DNA of 64,000 nucleotides, taken from assembly GCA_029821735.1 (NCBI GenBank), contig JALGSU010000033.1:20973-84972 (forward strand), read 5' to 3'. This document shows, piece after piece, positions 1-8,335 of the stretch (position 1 is its first letter; each line of letters starts with the position of its first letter). A model generated the notes under the pieces. That model had not been told where the DNA came from, made no database searches, and saw nothing but the letters and a program-made list of their open reading frames with translations. A program made the translations under genes and the position numbers. This DNA comes from Candidatus Zipacnadia bacterium. Lineage in GTDB: Bacteria > Armatimonadota > Zipacnadia > Zipacnadales > UBA5352.

Positions 1-294
1 ATACCCCGGCACGATCACCTCGTCGCCCGGCCCCACTTCCAGCGCAACCATCGCCGACATCAGCGCCGAGGTCCCCGAGTTCACCGCCAGCGCATATTCA
101 GTGCCCAGACTCTCCGCGAACATCTGCTCCGCCTCATACACTTTGCCCTTACCGTCAGTCGGGCCGTAGTAGCGGAACAGGTGCGGCGGCGGGACGTCCT
201 CGCTCGCGAGAATTTCCATGATCTTCGTCTGGGCATCCTGTGAATATCCCCACAGGTCGATGAGTTCCATCAGTTCTTCGCGGCCTGCCTGCAT
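1..294 (-). CDS. DegT/DnrJ/EryC1/StrS-type sugar aminotransferase, N-terminal part (cut by window edge)
   Basis: Only the first 98 codons are present; the gene continues past the left edge. The translated segment begins MQAGREELMELIDLWGYS and runs into LAVNSGTSALMSAMVAL followed by GDEVIVPGY, the start of the PLP-binding fold of DegT/DnrJ/EryC1/StrS aminotransferases, where the serine-rich loop holds the cofactor phosphate. Family members transaminate nucleotide-linked keto-sugars. The ATG at 294-292 has a GGAGG ribosome site (complement of 304-308) nine bases upstream, which fixes the start. The catalytic lysine lies outside the window, so activity cannot be judged. It is divergent from the secreted protein at 459. 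Confidence 0.8.
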   Translation of the reverse strand, partial: MQAGREELMELIDLWGYSQDAQTKIMEILASEDVPPPHLFRYYGPTDGKGKVYEAEQMFAESLGTEYALAVNSGTSALMSAMVALEVGPGDEVIVPGY

Positions 295-458
295 GATTCC
301 CTGCCTCCATATGCGGCGACGCTGCCATGTTAGCGGCGTGGTTCCCTGCCATCAGTCCGAGACCTTCTTCAACCACGGACTATCTCCCCAGACAGGCCGC
401 CACCCTCTCGGCGTCGAACTTCACCACGCGCACCCACTACATTTCCGGAGTGAAGACC

Positions 459-2876
459 ATGCGAGCCATCGCGATCGCCGCCTGCTGCTTGACCCTCATC
501 ACCACTGCTTCCGCCGAGATCATTCCGCTCGCGGAGCAGGGCACCGTGCTCCCCTATGGTGAGACCGCCGATTACGCCTTCACCCCCACCGGCGACTACC
601 AGTCGGCCCGGCTCATCATCAGCATACGCATGGACTCCGCGGCCACCTCTGGCTCCACTCACGTCATGAGCCTGCTGGTCAATGGCGAGGGCGTCAACGG
701 TGCACTCAGCCGCACCGCCACGCGTCTCCTCAACAAGCCGCTGAACGTGGTGACTTCGGGCGGGCTGAACCTGCCGTGGGTACGCGGCACGAAGTGGCGT
801 GTCTGCTACGCGCCCGATTTCGAGATACTGGGCGCGACCGCTGAGAACGGTCTGCCGGTCATGAGTCACTCGGGCTACCGCTCGGTCCTCGACATCACCG
901 ACATGACCACTCGCGACGCCGAGAACACCGTGACCATTGAGCACCTCGGCGAGGCCATGAACCTGCGCCAATACTTCCCGGACGCCAACCCCTCGCTCGA
1001 TTTCGTTCTCGACGAGTTGGCGATCGAGCTATCCGACGAGCCCTCGGCGATCGCGTCCTTCAAGCCCGCCGAGGTCTTCACCCCCGACCGCCTGATGATC
1101 CAGCCGCCCGCCACCTGCGACGTCACCCAAGCCATCACCCTCGCCCCCGATGGCGGGATGTCCGTCGACCTTCCCGGCATGCCGGCCCAGGTCATCTCCC
1201 GCTTCTCCTGGCAGGGCGGCGACTTCAACACCTTCGGCCGCGACGAGGCCAGTGTCGTTCAGGAGAACTGGCGCGTCGAGGTTACCGGTGACGGCCCCCA
1301 GCGCACCGTCACCGGCACCGCGCCCGAATATAGCATCGAGCGCCGCCTCACATGGGCCGGCGATCACGTCGAGATCGCGGATACCTTCACCAACACCACC
1401 GATGCCGACATCGGCCTCGCCTTCGCCAATGAGCTGCGCGCAGCCGACGAGAACGTCGCCGAGATATACCTGGGAGGCAACCCCGATCCCGCCGTCGCTC
1501 GGGTCGCCCGCATGGAGAACACCACCGCGTTCGTCCAGGGCCGACAGGCTGGCCTCGGGATGCTCGCCATCGACGATGTCTACCGCATCCAGGGCGTCAT
1601 CTACTTCGACCAGGGCGCCGGCATCCGTAGCGAGCACTTCGCCCTGGCGGCCGGTGACAGCTACACCGTCCGCTGGTCACTATATCCCGTGCTGCGACCC
1701 GACTACTATGACTTCATCAACCTGTGCCGCCGCGATCTGAACGTCAACTGGACGGTCCCCGGCGGCTTCCAGTTCTCGCTTACCAGCGTCCCGGCCATGG
1801 AGGACGCTGACCTGCTGGCGCAGATCAAGGAGCGCGATCTGCGCTTCCTCTCCTCCGGCGTCTGGTTCGATCACAACGCCGAGATCAAGTGCTACCACGG
1901 TGGCCACATGCTCAAGGCCGCTGACCTGCGCGAGAGCCTCCGTGAGGCCTGCGCCAAGCTCCGCCGCGTCGCGCCAGACGTCAAGTCACTCATCTACATT
2001 CACTGTTTCATCAACACCGACCCCGAGGGCCACGAGCTGTACCCCGATTCCTACGTCGTCGACAAGGCCGGCGAACTCTACATCAACCCCGGCTACACCC
2101 AGCGCATCGGCGTGCCCTTCCGCTACTTCTACCCCGCCGTCGGTAACTCGTATCTCGACGCCATGAAGCAGGTCATCGACATGTGCCTCGACGAGGACAA
2201 GATCGGTGCGGATGGCATCTACTGGGACGAGGTCGAGATGATGTCCACCTGGCAGTCTTTCGAGGGATGGGACGGCCGTTCAGCCCTACTCGACGAGGAC
2301 CATCGCATCGAGACCAAGTTCACCAACGTCCACCTCGCATCGCTGCAGGCCAAGGTTGAGATGATCGAGTACATCCGCGCCAAGGGCGGCGAGCTCATCG
2401 GCAATTCGTGCGCGCGCACCGAGACTCTCAGCGACCTCGGCTTCCTGCGTTTCGTCGAGACCGCCGCCGAGTGGTACCCCGCCCGCGCCCACCTCTACAC
2501 GCCCATCTCCCTTGGCGACCACAAGGTCATCAAGGACTTCCCGACCCTCCTCGACGACATTCGCCTCAAGCTGATGTGGGGCTCACTCTACTACTATTAC
2601 TCGCGCCCCGAGCATCCGAGCCCGACCATCACCCAGCACATGTTCCCCTTCACGCCTGTCGAGCTGCATCGTGGCTGGCTGCTCGGCGAGGAGCGCATCC
2701 TCACGGCGGTCCCGGGCACGTTCACGCTCGGCAACGATGACGAGGTGACGGTCTACTGGTATGGCGCGGACGGTGCCTTGACTGAGAAGACTGGCGAGGA
2801 GCGCATCGAGGACGGGAAGCGTCTGATCCGCCTGGCTCTGGCCGAGGATGAAATGGCAGTCATCGAGCGCAACTGA
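459..2876 (+). CDS. Secreted TIM-barrel glycosidase-like protein, family not recognised
   Basis: 805 residues starting MRAIAIAACCLTLITTASA, a normal Sec signal peptide ending near residue 19. The ATG at 459 is preceded by GGAG at 446-449; the longer open frame upstream has no such site and no protein-like composition. The N-terminal half looks like beta-sandwich sequence (IEHLGEAMNLRQYF, then VEIADTFTNTTDADIGLAF). The second half contains the acidic motif GADGIYWDEVEMM and ELIGNSCARTETL, typical of the ends of barrel strands in retaining glycosidases. I infer an exported carbohydrate-active enzyme but cannot assign a GH family or name the nucleophile. It converges on the propeller gene with only seven bases between stops and no visible terminator. 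Confidence 0.7.
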   Translation: MRAIAIAACCLTLITTASAEIIPLAEQGTVLPYGETADYAFTPTGDYQSARLIISIRMDSAATSGSTHVMSLLVNGEGVNGALSRTATRLLNKPLNVVTSGGLNLPWVRGTKWRVCYAPDFEILGATAENGLPVMSHSGYRSVLDITDMTTRDAENTVTIEHLGEAMNLRQYFPDANPSLDFVLDELAIELSDEPSAIASFKPAEVFTPDRLMIQPPATCDVTQAITLAPDGGMSVDLPGMPAQVISRFSWQGGDFNTFGRDEASVVQENWRVEVTGDGPQRTVTGTAPEYSIERRLTWAGDHVEIADTFTNTTDADIGLAFANELRAADENVAEIYLGGNPDPAVARVARMENTTAFVQGRQAGLGMLAIDDVYRIQGVIYFDQGAGIRSEHFALAAGDSYTVRWSLYPVLRPDYYDFINLCRRDLNVNWTVPGGFQFSLTSVPAMEDADLLAQIKERDLRFLSSGVWFDHNAEIKCYHGGHMLKAADLRESLREACAKLRRVAPDVKSLIYIHCFINTDPEGHELYPDSYVVDKAGELYINPGYTQRIGVPFRYFYPAVGNSYLDAMKQVIDMCLDEDKIGADGIYWDEVEMMSTWQSFEGWDGRSALLDEDHRIETKFTNVHLASLQAKVEMIEYIRAKGGELIGNSCARTETLSDLGFLRFVETAAEWYPARAHLYTPISLGDHKVIKDFPTLLDDIRLKLMWGSLYYYYSRPEHPSPTITQHMFPFTPVELHRGWLLGEERILTAVPGTFTLGNDDEVTVYWYGADGALTEKTGEERIEDGKRLIRLALAEDEMAVIERN

Positions 2877-2883
2877 TTCGTCT

Positions 2884-5124
2884 CTATTGCGGTTCCGCAA
2901 TGCAGTATAACCGTGACTCCGTCCTCATATAGAACCGCCCAGCCACTGGCGCTATGGATGCGTGCGTCAACTCATCGAGGTCATTCGTCGCCATCACTTC
3001 GAAGCTCGGGCCAGCCGCCACGACGTTCGTGCAGCCCGCGGTATCGGTGAAATAGAGCCATCCGCCCACCAGCACCGGCGACGCGTACGTCTGCCCCCCA
3101 AACGTGTGCACCCACAGTTCCTCGCCTGTAGCCGCATCCAGGCAGAACGCGCTCCCGACATCTGACACCGCGAAAAGCAGGCCCTCGGCCAGCACCGGCG
3201 ACGCGCACTGGGCGCCATCCATCGTCGGCGTCTCCCACACGATCGGCGTCTCATCGCCCGGCAGGCGATCCCGCGCCAGCGCAATCGTGCTGCGCGGCCC
3301 CGCCAGATACAGGTGCTGCTCATCTGAAACGATGCTCGTCACCGGGTTGTTCATGTCCCCCTGCTTGCCCACCTCATGCCGCCACAGCCTCTGCCCAGTC
3401 GCCGGGTCATAACCGCTGATGTCCGTGTACCCCCAGACTACGATCGTCCGCATCCCGCCGATCTCCATCACGCACGGCGTCCGGCAGTTCCCCGCATACT
3501 CGTGAATCGGCTCATCGCGCTCGGTCCGCCACAACTCATCGCCGCTCTCGCGATCCACCGCGACCAGGTACCCGCCCACGTCAGACTCGCTGAGAATGAT
3601 CACCGCATCGCCGCACAGGATCGGCGAGGTCGAAGTCCCGTGTCGCGCCTCGAAGGGCAGGTCCGTCCGTCTCCATACCCACTTGCCGTCCAGATCCACG
3701 CACAGCAGCCCCGGCGTGCCGAACCACGCGTAGATACGCTCGCCATCGGTCACCGGCGTGGGAGTGGCTGGCGAGTTGTCGCTGTGCATCATCCCGCGCC
3801 GCGCGGCGAGCCCCTTGCTGATCCAGTTCACGGACCCGTCCGCACGCGCCACGCTGACGATCGAGCGCTCGACAATCGGTCCCTTGGGCACATAGCGCGC
3901 GTATGCGTAGTTCAGCGCGGCCACCGCCAGCGCCGTCGCCACCAGCGTCGTCCGCGCGCGTTCATTGGGCCCGCCCCCGTGCCGCCACATCGCAGCGGCC
4001 AGCGCGCTCGCCAGACCAACCAGTGCCACCGCACCCGCTCCCCACCAGCCCAGCATCGGCGACACTTCCGGCTTGCCGATCTGATAGGCCAGAAAGTTCG
4101 ACCATACCATCAAGTGCTCGACCGGCGACATGGTAACCACCAGCAGCGTCGCCGCACCAATCGCCACCACCGCCACGTTCGCCCACGGTGCGCCATCCCA
4201 CCGTCGCCTCACCCACAGCGCCAGCCCGAGGAGCATGATCGCCCCCGCCACGACCCACCACTTCGCCACCGGCACATATGGCTCGCCAACGCTCAGCGTG
4301 GTCGCCGTGTGGCGTTCCTCCATCAGCACCACCGCCACCAGACCCGCTGCCGCCACGCACACCACCGCAATCGGCATCCGCCGAAGCAACGCACCGGCCA
4401 GCGTGTCGCCCATGCCGATCCCGATCAACACCAGCCCGAGCAGCATCGGCGGCAGCATCACCACGCCCATGAACCCGGTTTTCGCACTCAGCAGACCGTC
4501 GGAGAAGGCTTCGTTCGGATAGGGCACAGTGACCGCCACCAGCACGCCGAAGACCACCAGACCAATCCCGGTCACCAGCCAGCCACGCCGATTCCACTGC
4601 CCGGTGAAGCCCACCAGCAGAAGCGCCATCGTCCCCACCACGCACCCCGCCAACCATGCCCGCTCGATGGCCCGGTCGAAGTCCAGCACGCCCTCCCCGA
4701 ACAGTGTGAGCGCCGACATCGTCGCGACCAGGTATGCCGCCACCGTCAGCGCGATCAGACTCCCGGCCTGTTCCTCCCGGCGGGCCCGCGCCACTATCAG
4801 CCACGCTCCCAGGCCCATCAGCAAAGCGCAGCCGCACACCAGCGCGACCCGCATCGCCAGCCCGATGCGGTCGAACCGCAACACTTCGCGCGCCGTCGTC
4901 AGATACACTGCGTCTTCAGTGACAATCGGGGATGAGTAACCTTCGCCGGGGATCTCGGTCTGCCAGACGATGTTCATCGTGGGAGACCAGTGCAGCGGCC
5001 CATCAGGGGATTCGCTTCGACCTTCACGCTCAACACCCCGCCACCCGCGCCACTGGTCGGCGCTGCTCGCGAGCGGGCATACCACCGCAAGCACGACAAC
5101 CGCGACGCCAACCCTCCACACCAT
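2884..5124 (-). CDS. PQQ-like beta-propeller protein with a block of about ten membrane helices inserted
   Basis: 746 residues. The signal peptide (MVWRVGVAVVVLAVVCPLASS) leads into QWRGWRGVEREGRS, the typical opening of PQQ-like propeller proteins related to BamB and quinoprotein dehydrogenases, and the first blade is present (IVWQTEIPGEGYSSPIV). From about residue 85 to 400 there are roughly ten hydrophobic segments, then the propeller resumes with repeats such as LLCVDLDGKWVWRR, ESGDELWRTER, TGQRLWRHEVG and ATGEELWVHTFG. The ATG at 5124 is chosen because GGGAGG (complement of 5134-5139) lies nine bases upstream; a GTG at 5133 would touch that site. Role unknown: perhaps a membrane-anchored scaffold or sensor. 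No dehydrogenase metal ligands were identified. Confidence 0.75.
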   Translation of the reverse strand: MVWRVGVAVVVLAVVCPLASSADQWRGWRGVEREGRSESPDGPLHWSPTMNIVWQTEIPGEGYSSPIVTEDAVYLTTAREVLRFDRIGLAMRVALVCGCALLMGLGAWLIVARARREEQAGSLIALTVAAYLVATMSALTLFGEGVLDFDRAIERAWLAGCVVGTMALLLVGFTGQWNRRGWLVTGIGLVVFGVLVAVTVPYPNEAFSDGLLSAKTGFMGVVMLPPMLLGLVLIGIGMGDTLAGALLRRMPIAVVCVAAAGLVAVVLMEERHTATTLSVGEPYVPVAKWWVVAGAIMLLGLALWVRRRWDGAPWANVAVVAIGAATLLVVTMSPVEHLMVWSNFLAYQIGKPEVSPMLGWWGAGAVALVGLASALAAAMWRHGGGPNERARTTLVATALAVAALNYAYARYVPKGPIVERSIVSVARADGSVNWISKGLAARRGMMHSDNSPATPTPVTDGERIYAWFGTPGLLCVDLDGKWVWRRTDLPFEARHGTSTSPILCGDAVIILSESDVGGYLVAVDRESGDELWRTERDEPIHEYAGNCRTPCVMEIGGMRTIVVWGYTDISGYDPATGQRLWRHEVGKQGDMNNPVTSIVSDEQHLYLAGPRSTIALARDRLPGDETPIVWETPTMDGAQCASPVLAEGLLFAVSDVGSAFCLDAATGEELWVHTFGGQTYASPVLVGGWLYFTDTAGCTNVVAAGPSFEVMATNDLDELTHASIAPVAGRFYMRTESRLYCIAEPQ

Positions 5125-5198
5125 CTGCCACACCCTCCCGAAGCGACCGAGTGGTCGTCTTCAGAAGGGTTTCGGCGCCCGACCTCATCTTCCTGCCG

Positions 5199-6149
5199 CT
5201 ACCCGCTGCCGCCTGCCGCGCGCAAGATGCGCGCCACCTGCTCAAACGCCCCTGTGTACACGTCCTGTGAGGCCTGCTCGGAATACCACGCGTTGTGGGA
5301 GGTCAGGACGCAGTGCGGGTTCGACCGCAACGGGTGATCGACCGGCGGCGGCTCCTCCTCCAGCACATCCAACCCCGCCGCCAGGATCTCCCCCGCGTTA
5401 AGCGCCGCGTCCAGCGCCGTCTCGTCAATGATCCCGCCGCGCGCGGTGTTGACCAGAACCGCCGTTGGCTTCATCGCTGCCAGTTCGCTGACACCGATCA
5501 GGCCGCGCGTCTCATCGGTCAGCGAGCAGTGCGCCGACACCACGTCCGCTGCCGCGAGCAGCTCGTCCAACTCGACCAGCGCTACGCCCATCTCGTCGGC
5601 TCGCGCCTGGTTCGCATACGGATCGTGCGCGATCACGGCCATCCCCATGGCCGCCAGCCGCCTCGCCAGCGCCTGCCCAATCGCCCCGAACCCGATGACC
5701 CCGCCCGTGCCACCGGCCAGCCGCACGACGCGCTGGCCGCGATCGCGCCCGTAGCCTCCCTCGCGCACTCCCAGCGCATCGTTGACGATGCTCCGCGAGC
5801 ACGCCAGAATCAACCCCAGCGCATGGTCGGCTATCTCATCCGTGCAGAACCCGCGCACGTTCGAGACCTCGACTCCCAACTCCTCAGCCGCCTGCACGTC
5901 GATCCGGTCCAGTCCCACACCATAGCGCACAACACCCCGCAGCTTCGGCAGCGCCCCCAGCACCTCACGCGTGATGTAAGCAGCGGTCACCAGGATCAGA
6001 TCCGCGTCGCGACACCCGTCAACCAGCTCTTCCTCGGTCGCCCAACTCAGCGGCGACAGCCGCACCTCGAGGCCCTCGAGATGCGCCAGGGCCTCAGGCT
6101 CATACTTGCTCTTGCCGGTCGTGTCAACGACCACGAAGCCCTCACTCAT
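5199..6149 (-). CDS. D-isomer-specific 2-hydroxyacid dehydrogenase (SerA-like)
   Basis: 316 residues starting MSEGFVVVDTTGK. It has the NAD-binding glycine motif GFGAIGQALARR followed by the adenosine-binding Asp (VIAHDPYANQ), and the family catalytic residues: Arg in VNTARGGIIDE, Glu in LDVLEEEPPP, and His in LTSHNAWYSEQA. It reversibly oxidises a D-2-hydroxyacid to the 2-oxoacid with NAD(P). There is no ACT domain, so it is a stand-alone dehydrogenase rather than a full-length regulated SerA. It overlaps the RraA-family gene by eight bases (6142-6149), so the two are co-translated, suggesting that a hydroxy or keto acid is passed between them. The exact substrate cannot be read from sequence. 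Confidence 0.85.
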   Translation of the reverse strand: MSEGFVVVDTTGKSKYEPEALAHLEGLEVRLSPLSWATEEELVDGCRDADLILVTAAYITREVLGALPKLRGVVRYGVGLDRIDVQAAEELGVEVSNVRGFCTDEIADHALGLILACSRSIVNDALGVREGGYGRDRGQRVVRLAGGTGGVIGFGAIGQALARRLAAMGMAVIAHDPYANQARADEMGVALVELDELLAAADVVSAHCSLTDETRGLIGVSELAAMKPTAVLVNTARGGIIDETALDAALNAGEILAAGLDVLEEEPPPVDHPLRSNPHCVLTSHNAWYSEQASQDVYTGAFEQVARILRAAGGSG

Positions 6150-6750
6150 CGCGCTTGGCCTCAATCTGCGCGCGGGCCGTGGCTATCATCTTCGCTTCCT
6201 TCTCCAAGATGTCATGACACCAGTTGAGCACTTCATCAAGCTCGTCCGGCCGCACCACGACGACGCCCAGCATATCGCCGAACACCCAGTCGCCCGGGTT
6301 GACTACGACCCCCGCGCACTGGATGGGGACGTTGACCTCGCCATGCTCAGCGCCAGTGCCCGCGGCGGGGCAGATACCGGCCGCAAACAGCGGGAAGCCC
6401 ACCTCGCGCACCCCGTCAATGTCGCGCACCGCTCCGTCAATGACCGCGCCCGCTATGCCCTTGGCGGTCGCCATGTAGCTGAAGATCTCGCCCCAGAGGA
6501 TGGTCTCGAGGTAGCCCTTGCCGTCGAGCACAACTACCTGCCCGGGTTCGGCGGCTCTCATCACCTGCGAGCTGGCCCAGGTGCCGCCGGGGTAGGCCCA
6601 CGCGGTACATGCCTGTCCGGCCACCTTCATGCTCTCATCGACCGGCTTGATACGCGCTCGCATGGTCCGGTCCTTGTGGCCCATGCGGAACAACGCGTCG
6701 CTGATGGTCGCCGTCGATATCTCGGCAAGTTCGCATGCTCGTGCATCCAT
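6142..6750 (-). CDS. RraA-family protein (putative 4-hydroxy-4-methyl-2-oxoglutarate aldolase / oxaloacetate decarboxylase type)
   Basis: 202 residues, the normal length for the RraA/HMG-aldolase family. The signature GAVIDGAVRDIDGVREVGF contains the substrate-binding Arg and the metal-binding Asp of the class II pyruvate aldolases; the N-terminal TISDALFRMG and the middle EPGQVVVLDG also match the family. Members either cleave 4-carboxy- or 4-hydroxy-2-oxoacids or, as RraA, bind RNase E; with the aldolase residues present and a 2-hydroxyacid dehydrogenase overlapping downstream, an enzymatic role is more likely. The ribosome site is weak (GCGGGAA). The gene is first in a two-gene unit and lies 56 bases from the end of the NrpR-like gene. 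Confidence 0.85.
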   Translation of the reverse strand: MDARACELAEISTATISDALFRMGHKDRTMRARIKPVDESMKVAGQACTAWAYPGGTWASSQVMRAAEPGQVVVLDGKGYLETILWGEIFSYMATAKGIAGAVIDGAVRDIDGVREVGFPLFAAGICPAAGTGAEHGEVNVPIQCAGVVVNPGDWVFGDMLGVVVVRPDELDEVLNWCHDILEKEAKMIATARAQIEAKRDE

Positions 6751-6806
6751 GATTGTGTTCCCGCTTTCTCATGCCGTGAACTGATGGGCCATCGAAGGAG
6801 GTACGC

Positions 6807-7820
6807 CTAGAACTCTTCTATGGGGCGCAGCCGCGAAAACTCGCAGGTCGTTGACATTGCGCTGTTGCTGATCGCCAGGCCACGTTCGGTCGCCGCCGCC
6901 ATCGGGGTCAGACCGCCGATGACCACCAGGCCCATCCGATCCATCCCCACCGCGAGGTCCATCAGCGGCTGCCCGGGCGCACCAAGGGCCAGCACGCCAC
7001 CCATCCCCCACTCTTCCAGACCCTCTATTACTTCGGTCGCCCGATCCAGAGCCGCCGCCGGTATCTCCCGGAAACCCGCGCCGACCATGCCCTTGCCCTC
7101 TTCGGCCGCCCGCCATGACGACGTCAGACCCGAAGTGATGAAGATGTGCAACGGATCGATCGATGACCCCGCGTAGCTGACCAGTTCAACGAAGCGCATC
7201 GGCTTGCCCTCGCGCATTTCCAGCAGACCGCCGTACACCGAACTCACCGGGATGTAGTGGTGCAGCAGCACTCCGTTGAGCGTCACGCTGCAGACCGTTC
7301 CGATCGCCACCATCCCCTCCGGCACTGGGCCGCCCAGGTCCTCGCCCTCCTCAGCCGTAATGGCGAGGTCGCTCATGCACAGGCCAGCGTCCATCACCGG
7401 CTTGATGTACTCGATTGCGCGTGGCAGGTCCTCCTTCGCCACCAATGACACGTTCAGGATCACGTCCCCTTCGCCAGTCTCGATGTCGAACGTCGTGGCA
7501 TACGCCAGCCGGTCGATCTTGGCCGCGACGAATCCCACCTTGTCAGACACGATCGCCGCATCAAGCTCATTGGTACCAAGCTCGGTCAGCACTCGGCCCG
7601 CGTTCCCCACCGCCCGCGTCAGCCCGCGCTCGTCCATGAACTGCATGTGGTACCGAACCTGCCGCTCGCTCAGCGAGATGCCGAAGGACTCAAGCTCGCG
7701 CGCTATGGCGCGCGCCCCCAGGGGGTCCTGCGTGGTCGAGAGCACCCGCAGGATCGCGAGCATCTTCCGGCGTACGTCACGGTCGCCGCTGAGAGGTTGT
7801 TCGAGGGTGCGATCCGGCAT
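6807..7820 (-). CDS. NrpR-type transcriptional regulator (winged helix plus DUF128/NrpR domain)
   Basis: 337 residues. Residues about 12-75 form a winged helix (RRKMLAILRVLSTTQDPLGA, then SLSERQVRYHMQFMDERGL). The rest matches a single NrpR regulatory domain (DUF128), with stretches such as TVCSVTLNGVLLHHYIPV and SYAGSSIDPLHIFI. In methanogens NrpR represses nitrogen-assimilation genes and is released by 2-oxoglutarate. The ATG at 7820 has GGAGG eight bases upstream; the longer frame from 7874 does not. The gene is divergent from the glutamate synthase operon, whose promoter lies about 270 bases away and carries an inverted repeat, so it is the best candidate regulator of that operon. Effector and target are inferred. 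Confidence 0.8.
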   Translation of the reverse strand: MPDRTLEQPLSGDRDVRRKMLAILRVLSTTQDPLGARAIARELESFGISLSERQVRYHMQFMDERGLTRAVGNAGRVLTELGTNELDAAIVSDKVGFVAAKIDRLAYATTFDIETGEGDVILNVSLVAKEDLPRAIEYIKPVMDAGLCMSDLAITAEEGEDLGGPVPEGMVAIGTVCSVTLNGVLLHHYIPVSSVYGGLLEMREGKPMRFVELVSYAGSSIDPLHIFITSGLTSSWRAAEEGKGMVGAGFREIPAAALDRATEVIEGLEEWGMGGVLALGAPGQPLMDLAVGMDRMGLVVIGGLTPMAAATERGLAISNSAMSTTCEFSRLRPIEEF

Positions 7821-7944
7821 TGTGGCCTCCACTGGCTCGGTCCACGATGTGCGCTCCCGAGCATATGCTGGCATTCGTCGCGGACTTCGACGCGAGAGCC
7901 CGATTCACCTCCCCGCGCTGCACCATTCGCGCCGCCGACGCCAG

Positions 7945-8037
7945 GCAGGCTTCGCCTGCTGCCCCCTCACCCCACCCCGCTCGCCGCTGGCTCGCGCGGC
8001 GGATTTCGGGGGCCCGGTCCCGCCTCTGGCGGGACCG
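7945..8037. repeat. Two REP-like GC-rich hairpins
   Basis: Within the 515-base gap between the divergent NrpR-like and glutamate synthase genes are two perfect hairpins: GCAGGC-TTC-GCCTGC at 7945-7959, and a ten-base stem CGGTCCCGCC/GGCGGGACCG with a TCT loop at 8015-8037. The second shares the GTCCCGCC...GGCGGGAC core with the tandem repeats at 40528-40651, so these appear to be members of a dispersed REP-like family. Neither is followed by a T-run. Confidence 0.55.
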
Positions 8038-8090
8038 CTGGCGTCGGCTGATGGTATTGACGATGGCCTCGCGTTATTGGGCAGCAGGTA

Positions 8091-8118
8091 TTGACTCCTG
8101 CTGTTGCTCTTGTATAAT
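8091..8118 (+). promoter_or_regulatory. Sigma-70 promoter of the glutamate synthase operon
   Basis: TTGACT at 8091-8096 and a perfect TATAAT at 8113-8118, separated by 16 bases. This is the best promoter match noticed in the window. The expected start of transcription is near 8125, giving a leader of about 210 bases before the first gene at 8336. Confidence 0.8.
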
Positions 8119-8126
8119 AACCAGCA

Positions 8127-8146
8127 GTCGGCAACCGACTGCCGAC
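8127..8146 (+). promoter_or_regulatory. Inverted repeat at the transcription start: candidate operator or 5' hairpin
   Basis: GTCGGCA (8127-8133), six-base spacer ACCGAC, then TGCCGAC (8140-8146): perfect seven-base arms starting nine bases after the -10 box. Position and two-fold symmetry fit a repressor operator. The six-base spacing is the same as in the NrpR operators described in methanogens (GGAA-N6-TTCC), although the half-site sequence differs. In RNA the same bases would form a hairpin at the very 5' end of the transcript, which could instead stabilise the mRNA. Confidence 0.5.
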
Positions 8147-8335
8147 TAGCACGTGGGCCTCTGGGGAGCGTACGTGCGTGGAACGGCAAGAGCTTAACAG
8201 GGACCTTCCCAATGCCGCGTATTCGTCCCCGAACTGCGACGGCCCATCGCTCTCGGATCACCAATCTGCCACCCGTCACTATCAGTGCCGATACGCGCTC
8301 CGCGCCCGCGCCGGAGCACCCAGGTGAATGCGCAC
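8147..8335 (+). other. Untranslated leader of the glutamate synthase operon
   Basis: About 190 bases between the inverted repeat and the first start codon. It holds no convincing open frame. The stretch near 8150-8175 (CACGT ... ACGTGCGTGG) can form a weak stem. I could not match it to a glutamine or other known riboswitch. The ribosome site AGGTGA at 8322-8327 belongs to the ATG at 8336. Confidence 0.4.

Noticed and set aside
3376..4935. Long open frame (519 codons) on the plus strand
   Set aside because: It is antisense to the PQQ-like propeller gene and rich in His, Arg and Pro, as expected for the complement of GC-rich coding DNA; no ribosome site or domain.
8147..8335. Glutamine or other riboswitch in the operon leader
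   Set aside because: I could not lay out the conserved core of any riboswitch class I know; only weak stems are visible.
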